Of a stretch of DNA of 64,000 nucleotides, positions 1 to 8,652 are shown piece by piece. Within the stretch, counting starts at the first letter, position 1; each line of letters starts with the position of its first letter. Origin of the DNA: Rickettsia helvetica (GTDB taxonomy: Bacteria; Pseudomonadota; Alphaproteobacteria; Rickettsiales; Rickettsiaceae); assembly GCF_963970025.1 (NCBI RefSeq), contig NZ_OZ018776.1, positions 496,001 to 560,000 on the forward strand, written 5' to 3'. A model generated the notes under the pieces. The model was not told the origin of the DNA. It saw only the letters and a list, made by a program, of their open reading frames with translations, and did no database searches. Made by a program: the position numbers and the translations under genes.

Positions 1-196
1 CGACTATTATGCCTATAACGGCATAAGTAATGAAATCTTCTAGATTTTTTTTGATAATTTGAGGCTTAAATTTTTCTATAATTTTATTTGCATAGAACCA
101 GCCTAGCAAAATTCCTACTACATATGAAAGGGAATACCAAGAGATAGCAAGTGGACCTATAGAGAAAATAATTGGATTGATATTAGGAAATGTCAT
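1..196 (-). CDS. lgt: Prolipoprotein diacylglyceryl transferase, N-terminal part (runs off the window)
   Basis: Only the first 65 codons are present; the gene continues beyond base 1. Reading the minus strand from the ATG at 196 gives a protein starting MTFPNINPIIFSIGPLAISW, followed by the YSLSYVVGILLGWFYA stretch. This is the typical first transmembrane region of Lgt, the inner-membrane enzyme that transfers diacylglycerol from phosphatidylglycerol to the lipobox cysteine of prolipoproteins. The catalytic His and Arg regions lie outside the window. It is divergent from the channel gene at 442. The assignment rests on the N-terminal pattern only but matches rickettsial Lgt closely. Confidence 0.85.
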   Translation of the reverse strand, partial: MTFPNINPIIFSIGPLAISWYSLSYVVGILLGWFYANKIIEKFKPQIIKKNLEDFITYAVIGIIV

Positions 197-224
197 AGAT
201 AAATAAGTTATTTAATTCATTTAA

Positions 225-324
225 CGTCTGAGCTACGGAAAATTACGTAAGTAATTGACGAAGCAATCCAGGTTTTTATTATTTTTATGGATTGCCACAG
301 CCGCTTCGTGGCTTCGCAATGACA
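225..324. repeat. Rickettsial palindromic element, 'cgtcattgcgag' family (copy 1)
   Basis: The arms contain 'ttgacgaagcaatccag' and 'ggattgccac', with a T-rich centre and an end reading 'cgcaatgac'. The left arm is degenerate. The same element recurs at 4641, 37591, 41836, 47005, 60579 and 61716. It lies in the divergent lgt/mscS-like intergenic region. Confidence 0.75.
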
Positions 325-441
325 GTATCTATATTTGGTTAGCAATACCAAATTCTTTTGAGTTAAAATTATTGATAAAAATAAAATTTTTAGTAATAAT
401 AAAAAAGATTTATATTTTATAATAATAATGATAGGTAAAAT

Positions 442-1608
442 ATGCAATATTTAATGGATCTATATCATACCTCAAGTACTGAGTTAGTATTATTGTTTGT
501 TATGTTAGTATCTCTTATACCGGTGATATTTCTAATTAAAAGATTAATTTTTATTCCTGTAAAAAATTATTTAACTAGACATCATTATGATGATTATGAA
601 AGGATACTAAAAAAATATTCTATATTTCGTTATTTATTACACACTTTATTAGCACTTTACTTTGTATGTTGGGGAAATATTTTCCATCCTACTTCTTTTA
701 AAGCACATGTATTACTGGGAATCAAAGATACTATAGTAATCTTATATACTAGTATATCCATGACGATTTTATTATTAATGCTTATAGATGCTTTTGCAGA
801 GCTGTATCACAATAGGATCAAAGCCGTTACAAAAAATGCACCGCTTAGCTTATATTTTCAAATATTAAAAATTATTGTCATAGTTATTGCAGCAATGGTA
901 ACTATTTCATATATATTAAATATTTCGCTTAGTACATTCTTAACAAGCTTAGGTGCAGCCGCAGCTCTTTTAACATTTGTTTTCAAAGATACCGTTTTAG
1001 GATTACTTGCAAGCTTGCAACTAACTACTCAAGAAATTATTAATATTGGAGACTGGGTACGTATAGGCGAAATTGAAGGAACAGTTGAAAAAATTACTAT
1101 TTCCGTAGTAACAATTAGGAATTTTGATCAATCTATTTCTACAGTTCCTACTTACAGCATTTTAAATTCTAACGTAACTAATTATAGAGGAATTAGTGAA
1201 TCAGGAGCAAGAAGGGTAAAAAGAGTATTTAATATTAATATGGCAACTATTAACTTCTGTGATGCTACTATTTTAAAAGAACTAAAAAAATCTCCTTATA
1301 TATCAAAGGATGTAATAGATAAAATCACTCTTGATAAAGAAGAGAAAGATTTAACTAATATTAAACTATTCAAATTATATATTCAGGAATATCTAAAAAA
1401 TAATCCGGCAGTTTATACTGAAGGGTTTACTTTTCTAGTAAGACAGCTTGAACCTACGATTCATGGGTTACCTATAGAAATATATATCTTCGTTAAAGAA
1501 GTGAATTTAGTAGGTTATGAAAATATACAGGACAATATTTCTGAACATTTAATTTCTATACTTCCTGAATTTAAATTAAAAATATTTCAGAATGTAGGAG
1601 TGGTATAA
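442..1608 (+). CDS. MscS-family mechanosensitive ion channel
   Basis: This is a 388-aa inner-membrane protein. Several hydrophobic helices fill about residues 12-160. They are followed by a Gly/Ala-rich pore-helix-like segment at about 165-190 (FLTSLGAAAALLTFVFKDTV) and then the MscS beta-domain (IGDWVRIGEIEGTVEKI, about 202-218, and a later VPTYSILNSNVTNY stretch). This order is diagnostic of the MscS superfamily; the extra N-terminal helices resemble YnaI/YbdG-type members rather than minimal MscS. Such channels open on membrane tension to release solutes in hypo-osmotic shock. It stands alone, divergent from lgt, with palindromic repeat DNA upstream. The ATG at 442 is the first plausible start. 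Confidence 0.85.
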   Translation: MQYLMDLYHTSSTELVLLFVMLVSLIPVIFLIKRLIFIPVKNYLTRHHYDDYERILKKYSIFRYLLHTLLALYFVCWGNIFHPTSFKAHVLLGIKDTIVILYTSISMTILLLMLIDAFAELYHNRIKAVTKNAPLSLYFQILKIIVIVIAAMVTISYILNISLSTFLTSLGAAAALLTFVFKDTVLGLLASLQLTTQEIINIGDWVRIGEIEGTVEKITISVVTIRNFDQSISTVPTYSILNSNVTNYRGISESGARRVKRVFNINMATINFCDATILKELKKSPYISKDVIDKITLDKEEKDLTNIKLFKLYIQEYLKNNPAVYTEGFTFLVRQLEPTIHGLPIEIYIFVKEVNLVGYENIQDNISEHLISILPEFKLKIFQNVGVV

Positions 1609-1661
1609 TATATCTGAAGTAAAATAAAAAGTAGTAAAAATAAAAAAATAAATTAAATTTG

Positions 1662-1695
1662 TATCCAAGATGGAAGTCGCCCTTCATCTTGGATA
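1662..1695. terminator. Hairpin downstream of the MscS-like gene
   Basis: Inverted repeat 'atccaagatg' / 'catcttggat' with one bulge and a short loop, 55 bp after the mscS-like stop codon and about 100 bp before yidC. No clean T-tract follows, so it may be a repeat remnant rather than an intrinsic terminator. Confidence 0.4.
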
Positions 1696-1798
1696 TTCAC
1701 TACTTTTGAAAGAAAAGAAGCATATATACTACTTGATTATTTTCTCTAAATGCTTTAAAACTTAAAGCTTTAAAAATATGAAAATTTAAGACCTAGGA

Positions 1799-3481
1799 AT
1801 GAATAATAATATAATTAATTTAATAGCCACTATTATACTGTCTTTAAGTATAATTTTCGGTTGGCAATATTTTGTTGTAAAACCTGAACAAAAAAAACAG
1901 CAACGGCAAATAACAGTGCAGAAAGCAGAAAATTTAAAGAAACAACAGTTAAAAGCTTTAGTCGAACCTGCAACTGATATTGTTGTTCAAGAAGAAAGTC
2001 AAGTACAGCGTATTAAAATAGAATCTGAATCACTCACCGGTTCTATTTCATTAAAAGGACTTAGATTTGACGATTTAATATTAAAGAAATATAAACAAGA
2101 TTTATCTAAAAATAGTCCTGAAGTGAGATTATTTTCACCGGCTAATACAGAAAATGCATATTTTGCTGAAATTGGTTTAGTTAGTAATTTATCTAGTGTA
2201 AAACTCCCTAACAACGATACTATATGGAATAGTGATAGTGAAATATTAAGCCCTGAAAAACCCGTTAATTTATTTTGGGTTAATGAAGACGGAGTTAAAT
2301 TTTTAGTTACTATTACTGTCGATGAAAACTATTTATTTACTATAGAGCAAACCATCGTTAATAATAGTGATAAAGAACTTCCTGTGCAATCTTACGGTTT
2401 AATAAACCGTAAATATATTGCCATAGAGAAAGCGGTGAATATATTACATCAAGGACCTATCGGGTGTATAGACGAGAATCTTAAAGAATATTCATATGAT
2501 GATATTAAAGATAAGAAAAGTGAAAAATTTGCAGCAAGTAAGGTTGACTGGATAGGAATTACCGATAAATATTGGTTATCTTCCTTGATTCCGGATAAAT
2601 CAAGTAATTACAGCTCGAATTTTAATTATGCTCTTAAGCAAGGGACTGAAAGATATCAGGTAGATTTTATTTCACCGGTACAAATAATAAAGCCTGGCGA
2701 AAATTTTTCCATTAAAAGTAGAATTTTTGCAGGAGCAAAAAAAGTAGACTTGTTTGATAAATATGAAAAGCAATATGATATTAAATTATTTGATAGAGCT
2801 ATTGATTTCGGCTGGTTTTATATAATTACCAAACCGGTTTTCTACGCCATGAATTTTTTCTATGGCTATGTCGGTAATTTCGGTGTTAGTATATTAATTG
2901 TTACGGTTATAATTAAGCTATTAATGTTTACTTTAGCCAATAAGTCTTATCGTTCGATGAAAAAAATGAAAAATTTACAGCCGGAAATCGATAGGATAAA
3001 AAATTTATACAGTGATGATAAGGCACGTTTAAATCAAGAAATTATGGCTTTATATAAAAAAGAAAAAGTAAATCCGGTAGCGGGTTGTTTGCCTATACTT
3101 GTTCAAATCCCGGTATTTTTCTCTATCTATAAAGTATTGTATGTAACTATTGAAATGCGGCAAGCACCGTTTTACGGCTGGATTAAAGACTTATCTGCAC
3201 CTGATCCTACTACTATTTTTAATTTATTCGGCTTATTACCGTTCTCGCCGCCATCATTTTTAATGATTGGAGCATGGCCTATTTTAATGGCTATTACTAT
3301 GTTCTTACAGCAAAAAATGAGTCCTGAACCTGTGGATCCGATGCAAGCTCAAGTAATGAAATTTATGCCGCTAATTTTTTTATTTATGTTTAATAATTTT
3401 CCTGTGGGACTTTTAATATATTGGTCTTGGAATAATATTCTATCCATAATTCAACAATATTATATTAATAAATTTAATTAA
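1799..3481 (+). CDS. yidC: Membrane protein insertase YidC
   Basis: The 560-aa length matches Gram-negative YidC. An N-terminal membrane anchor (about residues 5-26) is followed by a Lys/Gln-rich stretch and a periplasmic beta-domain (about 60-330). The C-terminal insertase core (about 345-555) includes FGVSILIVTVIIKLLMF and the cytoplasmic KMKNLQPEIDRIKNLYSDD loop, then the conserved NPVAGCLPILVQIPVF region. YidC inserts and folds inner-membrane proteins alone or with SecYEG. pgsA begins 3 bp after its stop, so the two are probably co-transcribed. Confidence 0.97.
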   Translation: MNNNIINLIATIILSLSIIFGWQYFVVKPEQKKQQRQITVQKAENLKKQQLKALVEPATDIVVQEESQVQRIKIESESLTGSISLKGLRFDDLILKKYKQDLSKNSPEVRLFSPANTENAYFAEIGLVSNLSSVKLPNNDTIWNSDSEILSPEKPVNLFWVNEDGVKFLVTITVDENYLFTIEQTIVNNSDKELPVQSYGLINRKYIAIEKAVNILHQGPIGCIDENLKEYSYDDIKDKKSEKFAASKVDWIGITDKYWLSSLIPDKSSNYSSNFNYALKQGTERYQVDFISPVQIIKPGENFSIKSRIFAGAKKVDLFDKYEKQYDIKLFDRAIDFGWFYIITKPVFYAMNFFYGYVGNFGVSILIVTVIIKLLMFTLANKSYRSMKKMKNLQPEIDRIKNLYSDDKARLNQEIMALYKKEKVNPVAGCLPILVQIPVFFSIYKVLYVTIEMRQAPFYGWIKDLSAPDPTTIFNLFGLLPFSPPSFLMIGAWPILMAITMFLQQKMSPEPVDPMQAQVMKFMPLIFLFMFNNFPVGLLIYWSWNNILSIIQQYYINKFN

Positions 3482-3484
3482 TTA

Positions 3485-4030
3485 ATGAGAATAGATAAAA
3501 ATTTACCTAATTATCTAACTATTGCTCGAATAATGGTAATTCCGGTTATTATACTGGCATTTTATATAAATAATTCACTTGCACGTAAACTTGGGGCATT
3601 ATTATTTGTTTTAGCTAGTATTACGGATTTTTTTGACGGTTATATTGCAAGGAAATATAATTTAGTTACAAGTTTCGGCAAGATGTTTGATCCTATAGCA
3701 GATAAGCTACTAGTAGGTTGCGTTATTATAATGCTACTAAAAAAGGATAACGTAGATGAGATACCTTGCTTATTAATTTTAGCACGAGAATTTTTAGTTA
3801 GCGGCCTTCGGGAATTTTTAGCTCTAGTAAAGGTTAGTGTGCCTGTATCGAGACTCGCTAAGGTAAAAACGTTTTTACAAATGTTTGCTTTATCGATATT
3901 GATACTAGGCTCAAAAGGTTCAGGAATTATTTATTTAGATATAGTAGGGGAAATAATTTTATGGATTGCCGCTTTTTTAACAATTATTACAGGTTATTCT
4001 TATTTTACAGCATGTAAGAAATATTTTTAA
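3485..4030 (+). CDS. pgsA: CDP-diacylglycerol-glycerol-3-phosphate 3-phosphatidyltransferase
   Basis: This 181-aa polytopic membrane protein has a complete CDP-alcohol phosphotransferase motif: D48, D51, G52, A55, R56, then eight residues to G65, D69 and D73. It makes phosphatidylglycerol phosphate from CDP-diacylglycerol and glycerol-3-phosphate, the committed step of phosphatidylglycerol and cardiolipin synthesis. In this organism the glycerol-3-phosphate is presumably taken from the host through GlpT (10228). It starts immediately after yidC, and a gene for an exported protein follows 13 bp later, which suggests one transcript. Confidence 0.95.
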   Translation: MRIDKNLPNYLTIARIMVIPVIILAFYINNSLARKLGALLFVLASITDFFDGYIARKYNLVTSFGKMFDPIADKLLVGCVIIMLLKKDNVDEIPCLLILAREFLVSGLREFLALVKVSVPVSRLAKVKTFLQMFALSILILGSKGSGIIYLDIVGEIILWIAAFLTIITGYSYFTACKKYF

Positions 4031-4043
4031 ATAGGAGAATTTT

Positions 4044-4601
4044 ATGATATATGTAAAATATGTAATTTTAGGGTTTATTATGGTGTCTAGTTTAAATCTT
4101 TACGCTGCTAACAATAATATAATTGCCGATAAGAAAGTTGTAAAGGTAGAAGTAAGTAATGAACATTTAAAAACATTAAATGAAGCTTCTACTCTTTTAA
4201 TTAGTTGTGTAGATTTTAGATTAATAGACGAAACAGATAAATTAATGAAGCAATTAGGATTAGAAGATAATTTTGATAAAGTATCATTGCCCGGTGCATC
4301 GCTTGCCCTTGTTAACGACAAATATACTTATTGGGGAAAAACAATAGAAGATACTATCGAGATTTTGCAAGAATTACATAACATCAAACAAATTGTTTTT
4401 CTTGATCATAGAGAATGTGGAGCTTATAAAATACTTATAGGTCAGGAACAGCTAAATACCAAGGAAAAAGAAACGGCAGCACATGCAGAAATTTTAAACA
4501 AGGCACGTGATATAATAAAAGAAAAATTCCCCCAATTAAAAGTTTATACTTTTTTAATGGGTCTTGATGGTGTAGTGGAGCAGATTTATGAAGTTAAATA
4601 A
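4044..4601 (+). CDS. Exported beta-carbonic-anhydrase-like protein
   Basis: This 185-aa protein has an N-terminal signal peptide (about residues 1-22, ending near LNLYAA). The mature part shows the zinc-site pattern of beta-class carbonic anhydrases: C55-x-D57-x-R59 in SCVDFR, then LPGAS, then H122-x-x-C125 in LDHRECGA. All three presumed zinc ligands and the Asp/Arg dyad are present. If active it would hydrate CO2 in the periplasm. The protein is short for the family and ends soon after FLMGLDGVVEQI, so the function is inferred. It follows pgsA by 13 bp with a 'taggag' ribosome-binding site at 4031-4036. Confidence 0.75.
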   Translation: MIYVKYVILGFIMVSSLNLYAANNNIIADKKVVKVEVSNEHLKTLNEASTLLISCVDFRLIDETDKLMKQLGLEDNFDKVSLPGASLALVNDKYTYWGKTIEDTIEILQELHNIKQIVFLDHRECGAYKILIGQEQLNTKEKETAAHAEILNKARDIIKEKFPQLKVYTFLMGLDGVVEQIYEVK

Positions 4602-4640
4602 GTTGTTATTGTAAGGTGTTGCTTGTAGAGATACCAAAAT

Positions 4641-4761
4641 CGTCATTGCGAGGAAATTGCCGTAGCAATTGACGAAGCAATCTAGTTAAAAAATGTTAAT
4701 TTAACATTTTTTTTATTATTTTTTATGGATGCCATACAGTCTACGACTGCTTGCAATGACG
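4641..4761. repeat. Palindromic element, 'cgtcattgcgag' family (copy 2)
   Basis: About 120 bp, starting 'cgtcattgcgaggaaatt' and ending 'cttgcaatgacg', with a central hairpin 'aaaaaatgttaa' / 'ttaacatttttttt'. It sits between convergent genes. Confidence 0.85.
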
Positions 4762-4797
4762 ATTTTTGAGTTACGCAACAACGCTGATAAAAGTAAT

Positions 4798-5181
4798 TTA
4801 TTTTGTATCTTTATCCTTATTATCATTAGAATCAACAGTATTATTCTTTGGATCATTTTCTGCCGATAGTTTAGAGATAGATAGTTTTTGTTTATATTTT
4901 TGTTGCTCTGCTAAAAAATTTTGAGCCTCTTTGGAAAGGCTGTTATATAGTTCACGTTTCTTCTTATTAATATCGACTATTTCTACTCTATATTTTTGTA
5001 TTTCCTCCCGTACTTCCGGTTTTATAGTACCGGCGTAAGCAGAAAAATCATCTATAATTTTTTGTGTTGTAACATCGTTAGTTTTTGCTGCATCTTTTTT
5101 TGAGCCGTCAGAAGTTGTACTATTGGCAAAGCAGCTTGTACTAAGTAAAATAGCTATTCCAAATATTATTTTTTTTATCAT
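4798..5181 (-). CDS. Small exported protein of unknown function
   Basis: The ATG at 5181 gives a 127-aa protein that opens with the signal peptide MIKKIIFGIAILLSTSCFA. An in-frame upstream start at 5208 would place nine residues before it and is less likely. The mature part is hydrophilic and Lys-rich, with a predicted helical middle (about residues 50-105, rich in charged residues with KKKRELYNSLSKEAQNF) and a disordered Asn/Asp/Lys tail. No catalytic motif is visible. It resembles small conserved rickettsial periplasmic proteins, possibly a chaperone-like helical protein, but I do not recognise a family. Confidence 0.6.
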   Translation of the reverse strand: MIKKIIFGIAILLSTSCFANSTTSDGSKKDAAKTNDVTTQKIIDDFSAYAGTIKPEVREEIQKYRVEIVDINKKKRELYNSLSKEAQNFLAEQQKYKQKLSISKLSAENDPKNNTVDSNDNKDKDTK

Positions 5182-5227
5182 ATAAACCTTATTCTTAATA
5201 AGTGGCATTGTTGCGTGGATCGTTTTA

Positions 5228-5350
5228 TGTCATTCCCGCTTCCGCGGGAATCCAGTAAAACATATAAAAAACAAGTTTTTTATATGTTTATTTTGTCAAG
5301 TATGTAACTTTTGTGTCAATATTGAAGTTATTTTTCTGACTCCCCGCCTA
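5228..5350. repeat. Degenerate palindromic element, 'gtcattcccgc' family
   Basis: Begins 'tgtcattcccgcttccgcgggaatccag' and runs into a T-rich centre and a decayed right arm ('ctgactccccgcctatggg'). Similar copies are at 29045 and 46071. Confidence 0.65.
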
Positions 5351-5383
5351 TGGGTCTTGTTGTATGGCTCGAAAAAGCGTTCG

Positions 5384-5501
5384 ATGTCATTCCGTTGATC
5401 GCAGGAATCCAGTTTTTTTAAGCAAATTACATACATTTCTATATAATTTTCTTTGTTTTTATCATTTTTTTACTGGATTCCTGCGATCAACGGAATGACA
5501 T
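5384..5501. repeat. Near-perfect palindromic element, 'gtcattcc' family
   Basis: The arms 'atgtcattccgttgatcgca' and its exact inverse flank an AT-rich centre, about 118 bp in total. Transcribed RNA would fold into a long stem. It lies in the 0.5-kb repeat-filled gap before the methyltransferase gene. Confidence 0.85.
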
Positions 5502-5685
5502 AAGAGATCATGCAACAACTCCTATGGCGGCTCGCAATGACGACTTCGGTATCTACGCAAGAACTTCTTAACAAGTAGATCATGTTTAAGTCTAATAGTC
5601 AATTAAAAGATATAATAGAAATTATTTGTATTTTATTATTGGGTGAGTATAAATATACTAACAGTTGGGAACAATATATAAAATT

Positions 5686-6276
5686 ATGAAAAATATACAA
5701 TATAATAATAATAATGCTCAAGAGTTTTATAACAGAATAATCAATGCAGATTTATCTGATAACTATAAAGCATTTACTAGCTATTTACCTGAAAAAGCTC
5801 ATATTTTAGATGCCGGTTGCGGAGTTGGTCGTAATACAAAATATTTTTTAAGTCAAGGCTATCAAGTTACCGCTTTTGACGGTTCAACCGAAATGGTTAA
5901 ATTAGCCTCAAAAGAAACTGGAACTAATGTAAGGCAATTAACTTTTCAAGATATTGATTTTGATGAGTTGTGTGATGGAGTTTGGACTCAAGCAACTCTC
6001 CTTCATGTACCTTATAATGAAACAACCAATGTTTATAAAAAAATTCACGCTGCATTAAAGCCAGAGGGAATTTTTTATGCTTCTTACGGATATGGTTCAG
6101 ATATTATACAAAGTGATGATCGCGATTTTTACAATATGAATGAAGATACAATAAAACCTTATTTTAACGGGCTTTTGGAGATAGTGAAAATATGGACGGA
6201 AAAGAGTAAGAGATTCTCTCCAAGTAAAGAGGCATTATGGTTAAATTTTATTGTGAAAAAAAGTAAAACAATATGA
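5686..6276 (+). CDS. SAM-dependent class I methyltransferase
   Basis: The ATG at 5686 gives 196 aa; a TTG seven codons upstream (5665) is possible but weaker. Motif I of Rossmann-fold methyltransferases (HILDAGCGVGRNTKYF) is at about residues 40-55, with an acidic motif II (VTAFDGSTEMV) after it and a motif III-like LTFQDIDFDELCDGVW. The substrate is unknown; the compact fold resembles TehB/UbiE-type small-molecule enzymes. Its end overlaps the start of the broken glycosidase-like gene at 6273 by four bases (ATGA), suggesting translational coupling in the ancestor. Confidence 0.8.
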   Translation: MKNIQYNNNNAQEFYNRIINADLSDNYKAFTSYLPEKAHILDAGCGVGRNTKYFLSQGYQVTAFDGSTEMVKLASKETGTNVRQLTFQDIDFDELCDGVWTQATLLHVPYNETTNVYKKIHAALKPEGIFYASYGYGSDIIQSDDRDFYNMNEDTIKPYFNGLLEIVKIWTEKSKRFSPSKEALWLNFIVKKSKTI

Positions 6277-7606
6277 TCAGATTAGTTTACTTATTTCTTG
6301 CTTTAATAATCAGTTTTAAAATATACGCAAAGGAATATAAAGGCTTAACCTATAATCGTTATGAAAAAGATAAGCATGTTATTCATGTGTTAACTATTGA
6401 TCCTAAGAATTTTAGGCTAAAACTAGTTAAAGCACATAATCAGGTTATAGGTAGAGAAACAGTAGACGCTATGGCATCACGCACTAATGCTATAGCTACT
6501 ATTAATACCGGATTCTTTGAAATCGCCGGTAGCGATGATGGCAGACCAAGTCTTACTTTAATGATTGACGGCAAGCTATTTAGTCTTAGAAAACAACTAC
6601 AAAGCTTGTTAATTATAGATCAGGGCAATATTCAAATTACCAAGGCTAGTGCAAAAATTTCAGTAGAAATAGGTGATAAATCTATTGTTCCAAATCAAGT
6701 TAATTATTTTTCAAATTCAAAAGATGTTACTTTCTATAATGCTGTTTGGACGTCTACTACATTAACGCCATATACTAACAAAGAAATTTTGATTGATCAG
6801 AATAGACCTCTTCGGAAACTCGCTTATAGAGAGGAATTTGAAGGAGACACGGAACGCAGAACCGCAGCGTACTCAAATGTGCGTGAGGATTCGAGTACTG
6901 GATCGACGTACAAATTACCTCTAGAAGTAAAGTTTCCGAAGAGGTCTAATTTTATGTTACGGAAATAAGCGGACATGGTGATAATCAAATTCCACAAAAA
7001 GGCTTTATATTGTCCTTTCCATAAGAAATAAGTTTACCGATAGTAAAAAAATAGGGGAGAATGTAAAGCTAAATTTAGAATTTATCGATAAAGACGGTAA
7101 GCCTATAAATTTAAGCAAAACCACTTCAGTAGTAACCGGTATTCCTTTGTTGGTCCAAAACGGTAAAAATGTTATAGATAATCCAAAGCAAAATGATCCG
7201 GCTCATGCTCGTACGGCTCTAGGAGTGCGTAATGACGGTACTATAGTTATAGCTGTAGCCGAACATATTTATAAGCAACATGTAAAAGACCTTAAACTTA
7301 CACAAGTGAGATCAATTCTACGAAAAGAAAAAGGTATAACTTTTGAAAAATTAACAATTCCCGAAGCTTTAAAAATTCTAGAAAAACATCTTGTTAATGA
7401 TACAGTGATAGGGTTAACTAAAGCAGAGCTTGCAGAATAGCTAAGCCTTGGATGTGAATCGGCAATCAATTTAGATGGCGGTAGCTCTTCTACGTTATTT
7501 ATGGACGGAAAAATTATAAATAATGTTACAGGCCGATGAAGATGAAGCTTTAGGCGAACATACGGTACGTCCTGTATCCGATGCAATAGGTTATTATACC
7601 AAATAA
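6273..7606 (+). pseudogene. Broken phosphodiester glycosidase (NAGPA/DUF2233-type), with RPE-1 in frame
   Basis: The N-terminal part (6273-6968) has a short signal peptide and the core pattern GRETVDAMASRTNAIATINTGFF. The frame is lost around 6968-7140 and resumes at about 7140 with DPAHARTALGV. A stop at 7438-7440 is followed by NLDGGSSSTLFMDGKIIN in another register, and by VSDAIGYYTK to the terminal stop at 7604-7606. The RTALG and DGGSSSTLF motifs identify the NAGPA family, which uncovers N-acetylglucosamine phosphodiesters or related cell-surface glycans. At least three frameshifts or stops make it a pseudogene. A 144-bp RPE-1 (6804-6947) was accepted in frame before decay. Confidence 0.8.
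6804..6947 (+). repeat. RPE-1 palindromic element inserted in a coding frame
   Basis: Exactly 144 bp (48 codons). The 16-base terminal arms 'agacctcttcggaaac' and 'gtttccgaagaggtct' are perfect inverses. The translated insert contains YREEFEGDTERRTAAYSNVR and GSTYKLPLEVK, the recognised peptide of rickettsial RPE-1. It splits the NAGPA-like protein after NKEILIDQN without breaking the frame. Confidence 0.92.
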
Positions 7607-7641
7607 TATAAAGTAAATTTACGCTGCCTTAGCATGGAACA

Positions 7642-7757
7642 ATGTCATTCCTGCTTTCGCAGGAATCCAGTAACTAAAAGATACAAATATATTTAATTTT
7701 TCATATTAAAAACTCAAATAAATTCGCTTTTTTCTGGATTCCCGCTTTTGCGGGAAG
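7642..7757. repeat. Palindromic element, 'gtcattcctgc' family
   Basis: Arms 'atgtcattcctgctttcgca' and 'ctggattcccgcttttgcgg', with an AT-rich centre. It is immediately followed by another element starting at 7786. Confidence 0.8.
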
Positions 7758-7785
7758 GCATTGTTGCGTGGATCGATTTTCCGTT

Positions 7786-7886
7786 GTCATCCCCCGCGAC
7801 TTGATCACGGAATCCAGCTTAAAATACTAATAATATTAGTATTTTAAATTGTTTTTATGGACCCCGTGGTCAAGCCACGGGGTGAC
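7786..7886. repeat. Palindromic element, 'gtcatcccccgcgacttgatc' family
   Basis: Left arm 'gtcatcccccgcgacttgat', right arm 'gtggtcaagccacggggtga', with a central hairpin 'aatactaataatattagtatt'. Related short copies are inside the nested element at 24562 and at 33007. Fragments of further elements continue to about 8066 ('ggaccccgtggtcaagcg'). Confidence 0.8.
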
Positions 7887-8084
7887 ACAGTGGATTTTAC
7901 CGGTCCACGCAACAATGCCACGCAGGAATGACATAAAACGCATTTTTCGATCCACGCAACAATGCAGATATTTATTTTTATATGTTTATTTTGTTAAACA
8001 TGTAGTGTGGGTAACAGTGCTGAAGTTATTTTTTCTGGACCCCGTGGTCAAGCGAACTAGGTGATAGTGAAAAATCTGTGAACG

Positions 8085-8535
8085 CTAACCTTGCTTCATT
8101 GCTTTTTTACGTTTTTCTAAATATTCTTCTTTACTCATGATTTTTTCGGGAGCTACATAATCTAAAAATACTTTTCCGTTTAGATGATCAATTTCATGCT
8201 GAATAACTCTTGTTAAAAATCCTTCTGTGATACCTTGAATTTGATTTCCATTTATATCATATGCGTGATAGTGAATTTTCTTATATCTTGCTACTGGTCC
8301 TGTAGCATTTTCAACAGGAAAACACCCTTCGTAATCTTGATGTTTATCAATACCTATCGGTTTATATGAGGGGTTAATCCATATAGTTTTAGGCATTGTA
8401 TCCGTGTAAGATCAGGACGCCATTTTTTTAACTCTTCATTTTCATGTACTGCAAATATTATTATACATTTTGATATGCCTATTTGTGGTGCAGCAAGCCC
8501 TGCACAATTTTCTTCTTGATCATATTTCTTTTATG
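8085..8535 (-). pseudogene. Second peptide deformylase, frameshifted
   Basis: The minus-strand frame from 8396 encodes about 103 residues with the two C-terminal deformylase motifs, EGCFPV (metal Cys) and QHEIDHLNG (HExxH). The first motif, GLAAPQIG, is encoded upstream at about 8480-8515 but in a different register, and no intact start is visible. The gene is therefore split by at least two frameshifts, near 8397 and 8525. Deformylase removes formyl groups from nascent proteins. Rickettsia carry a separate main def gene elsewhere, so loss of this paralogue would be tolerated. The remaining frame could still be translated but would lack motif 1. Confidence 0.8.
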
Positions 8536-8589
8536 CATCTCAGAGTCAATATATTTTATTTAATTTCCTTTGAGGAAAAATCAATGGGT

Positions 8590-8618
8590 TTGACTTTTCT
8601 AACATATTCTAGTATAAT
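8590..8618 (+). promoter_or_regulatory. Sigma-70-type promoter for tlc
   Basis: TTGACT at 8590-8595 and TATAAT at 8613-8618 with an exact 17-bp spacer, 35 bp before the tlc start codon. It is the clearest promoter in the window, fitting a highly expressed transporter. Confidence 0.75.
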
Positions 8619-8652
8619 ATTTATCTTCAAAATAAATAGAAAAATTTAATTT

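Noticed and set aside
217..447. A 76-codon minus-strand open frame upstream of the MscS-like gene
   Set aside because: It lies mostly in a palindromic element and AT-rich spacer and has no protein-like features.
7642..7757. Regularly repeated sequences considered as a possible CRISPR array
   Set aside because: The palindromic elements are dispersed, about 100-140 bp long, and not separated by uniform unique spacers; no cas genes are present.
7849..8064. A 71-codon plus-strand frame between the glycosidase and deformylase remnants
   Set aside because: It is translated palindromic repeat DNA.
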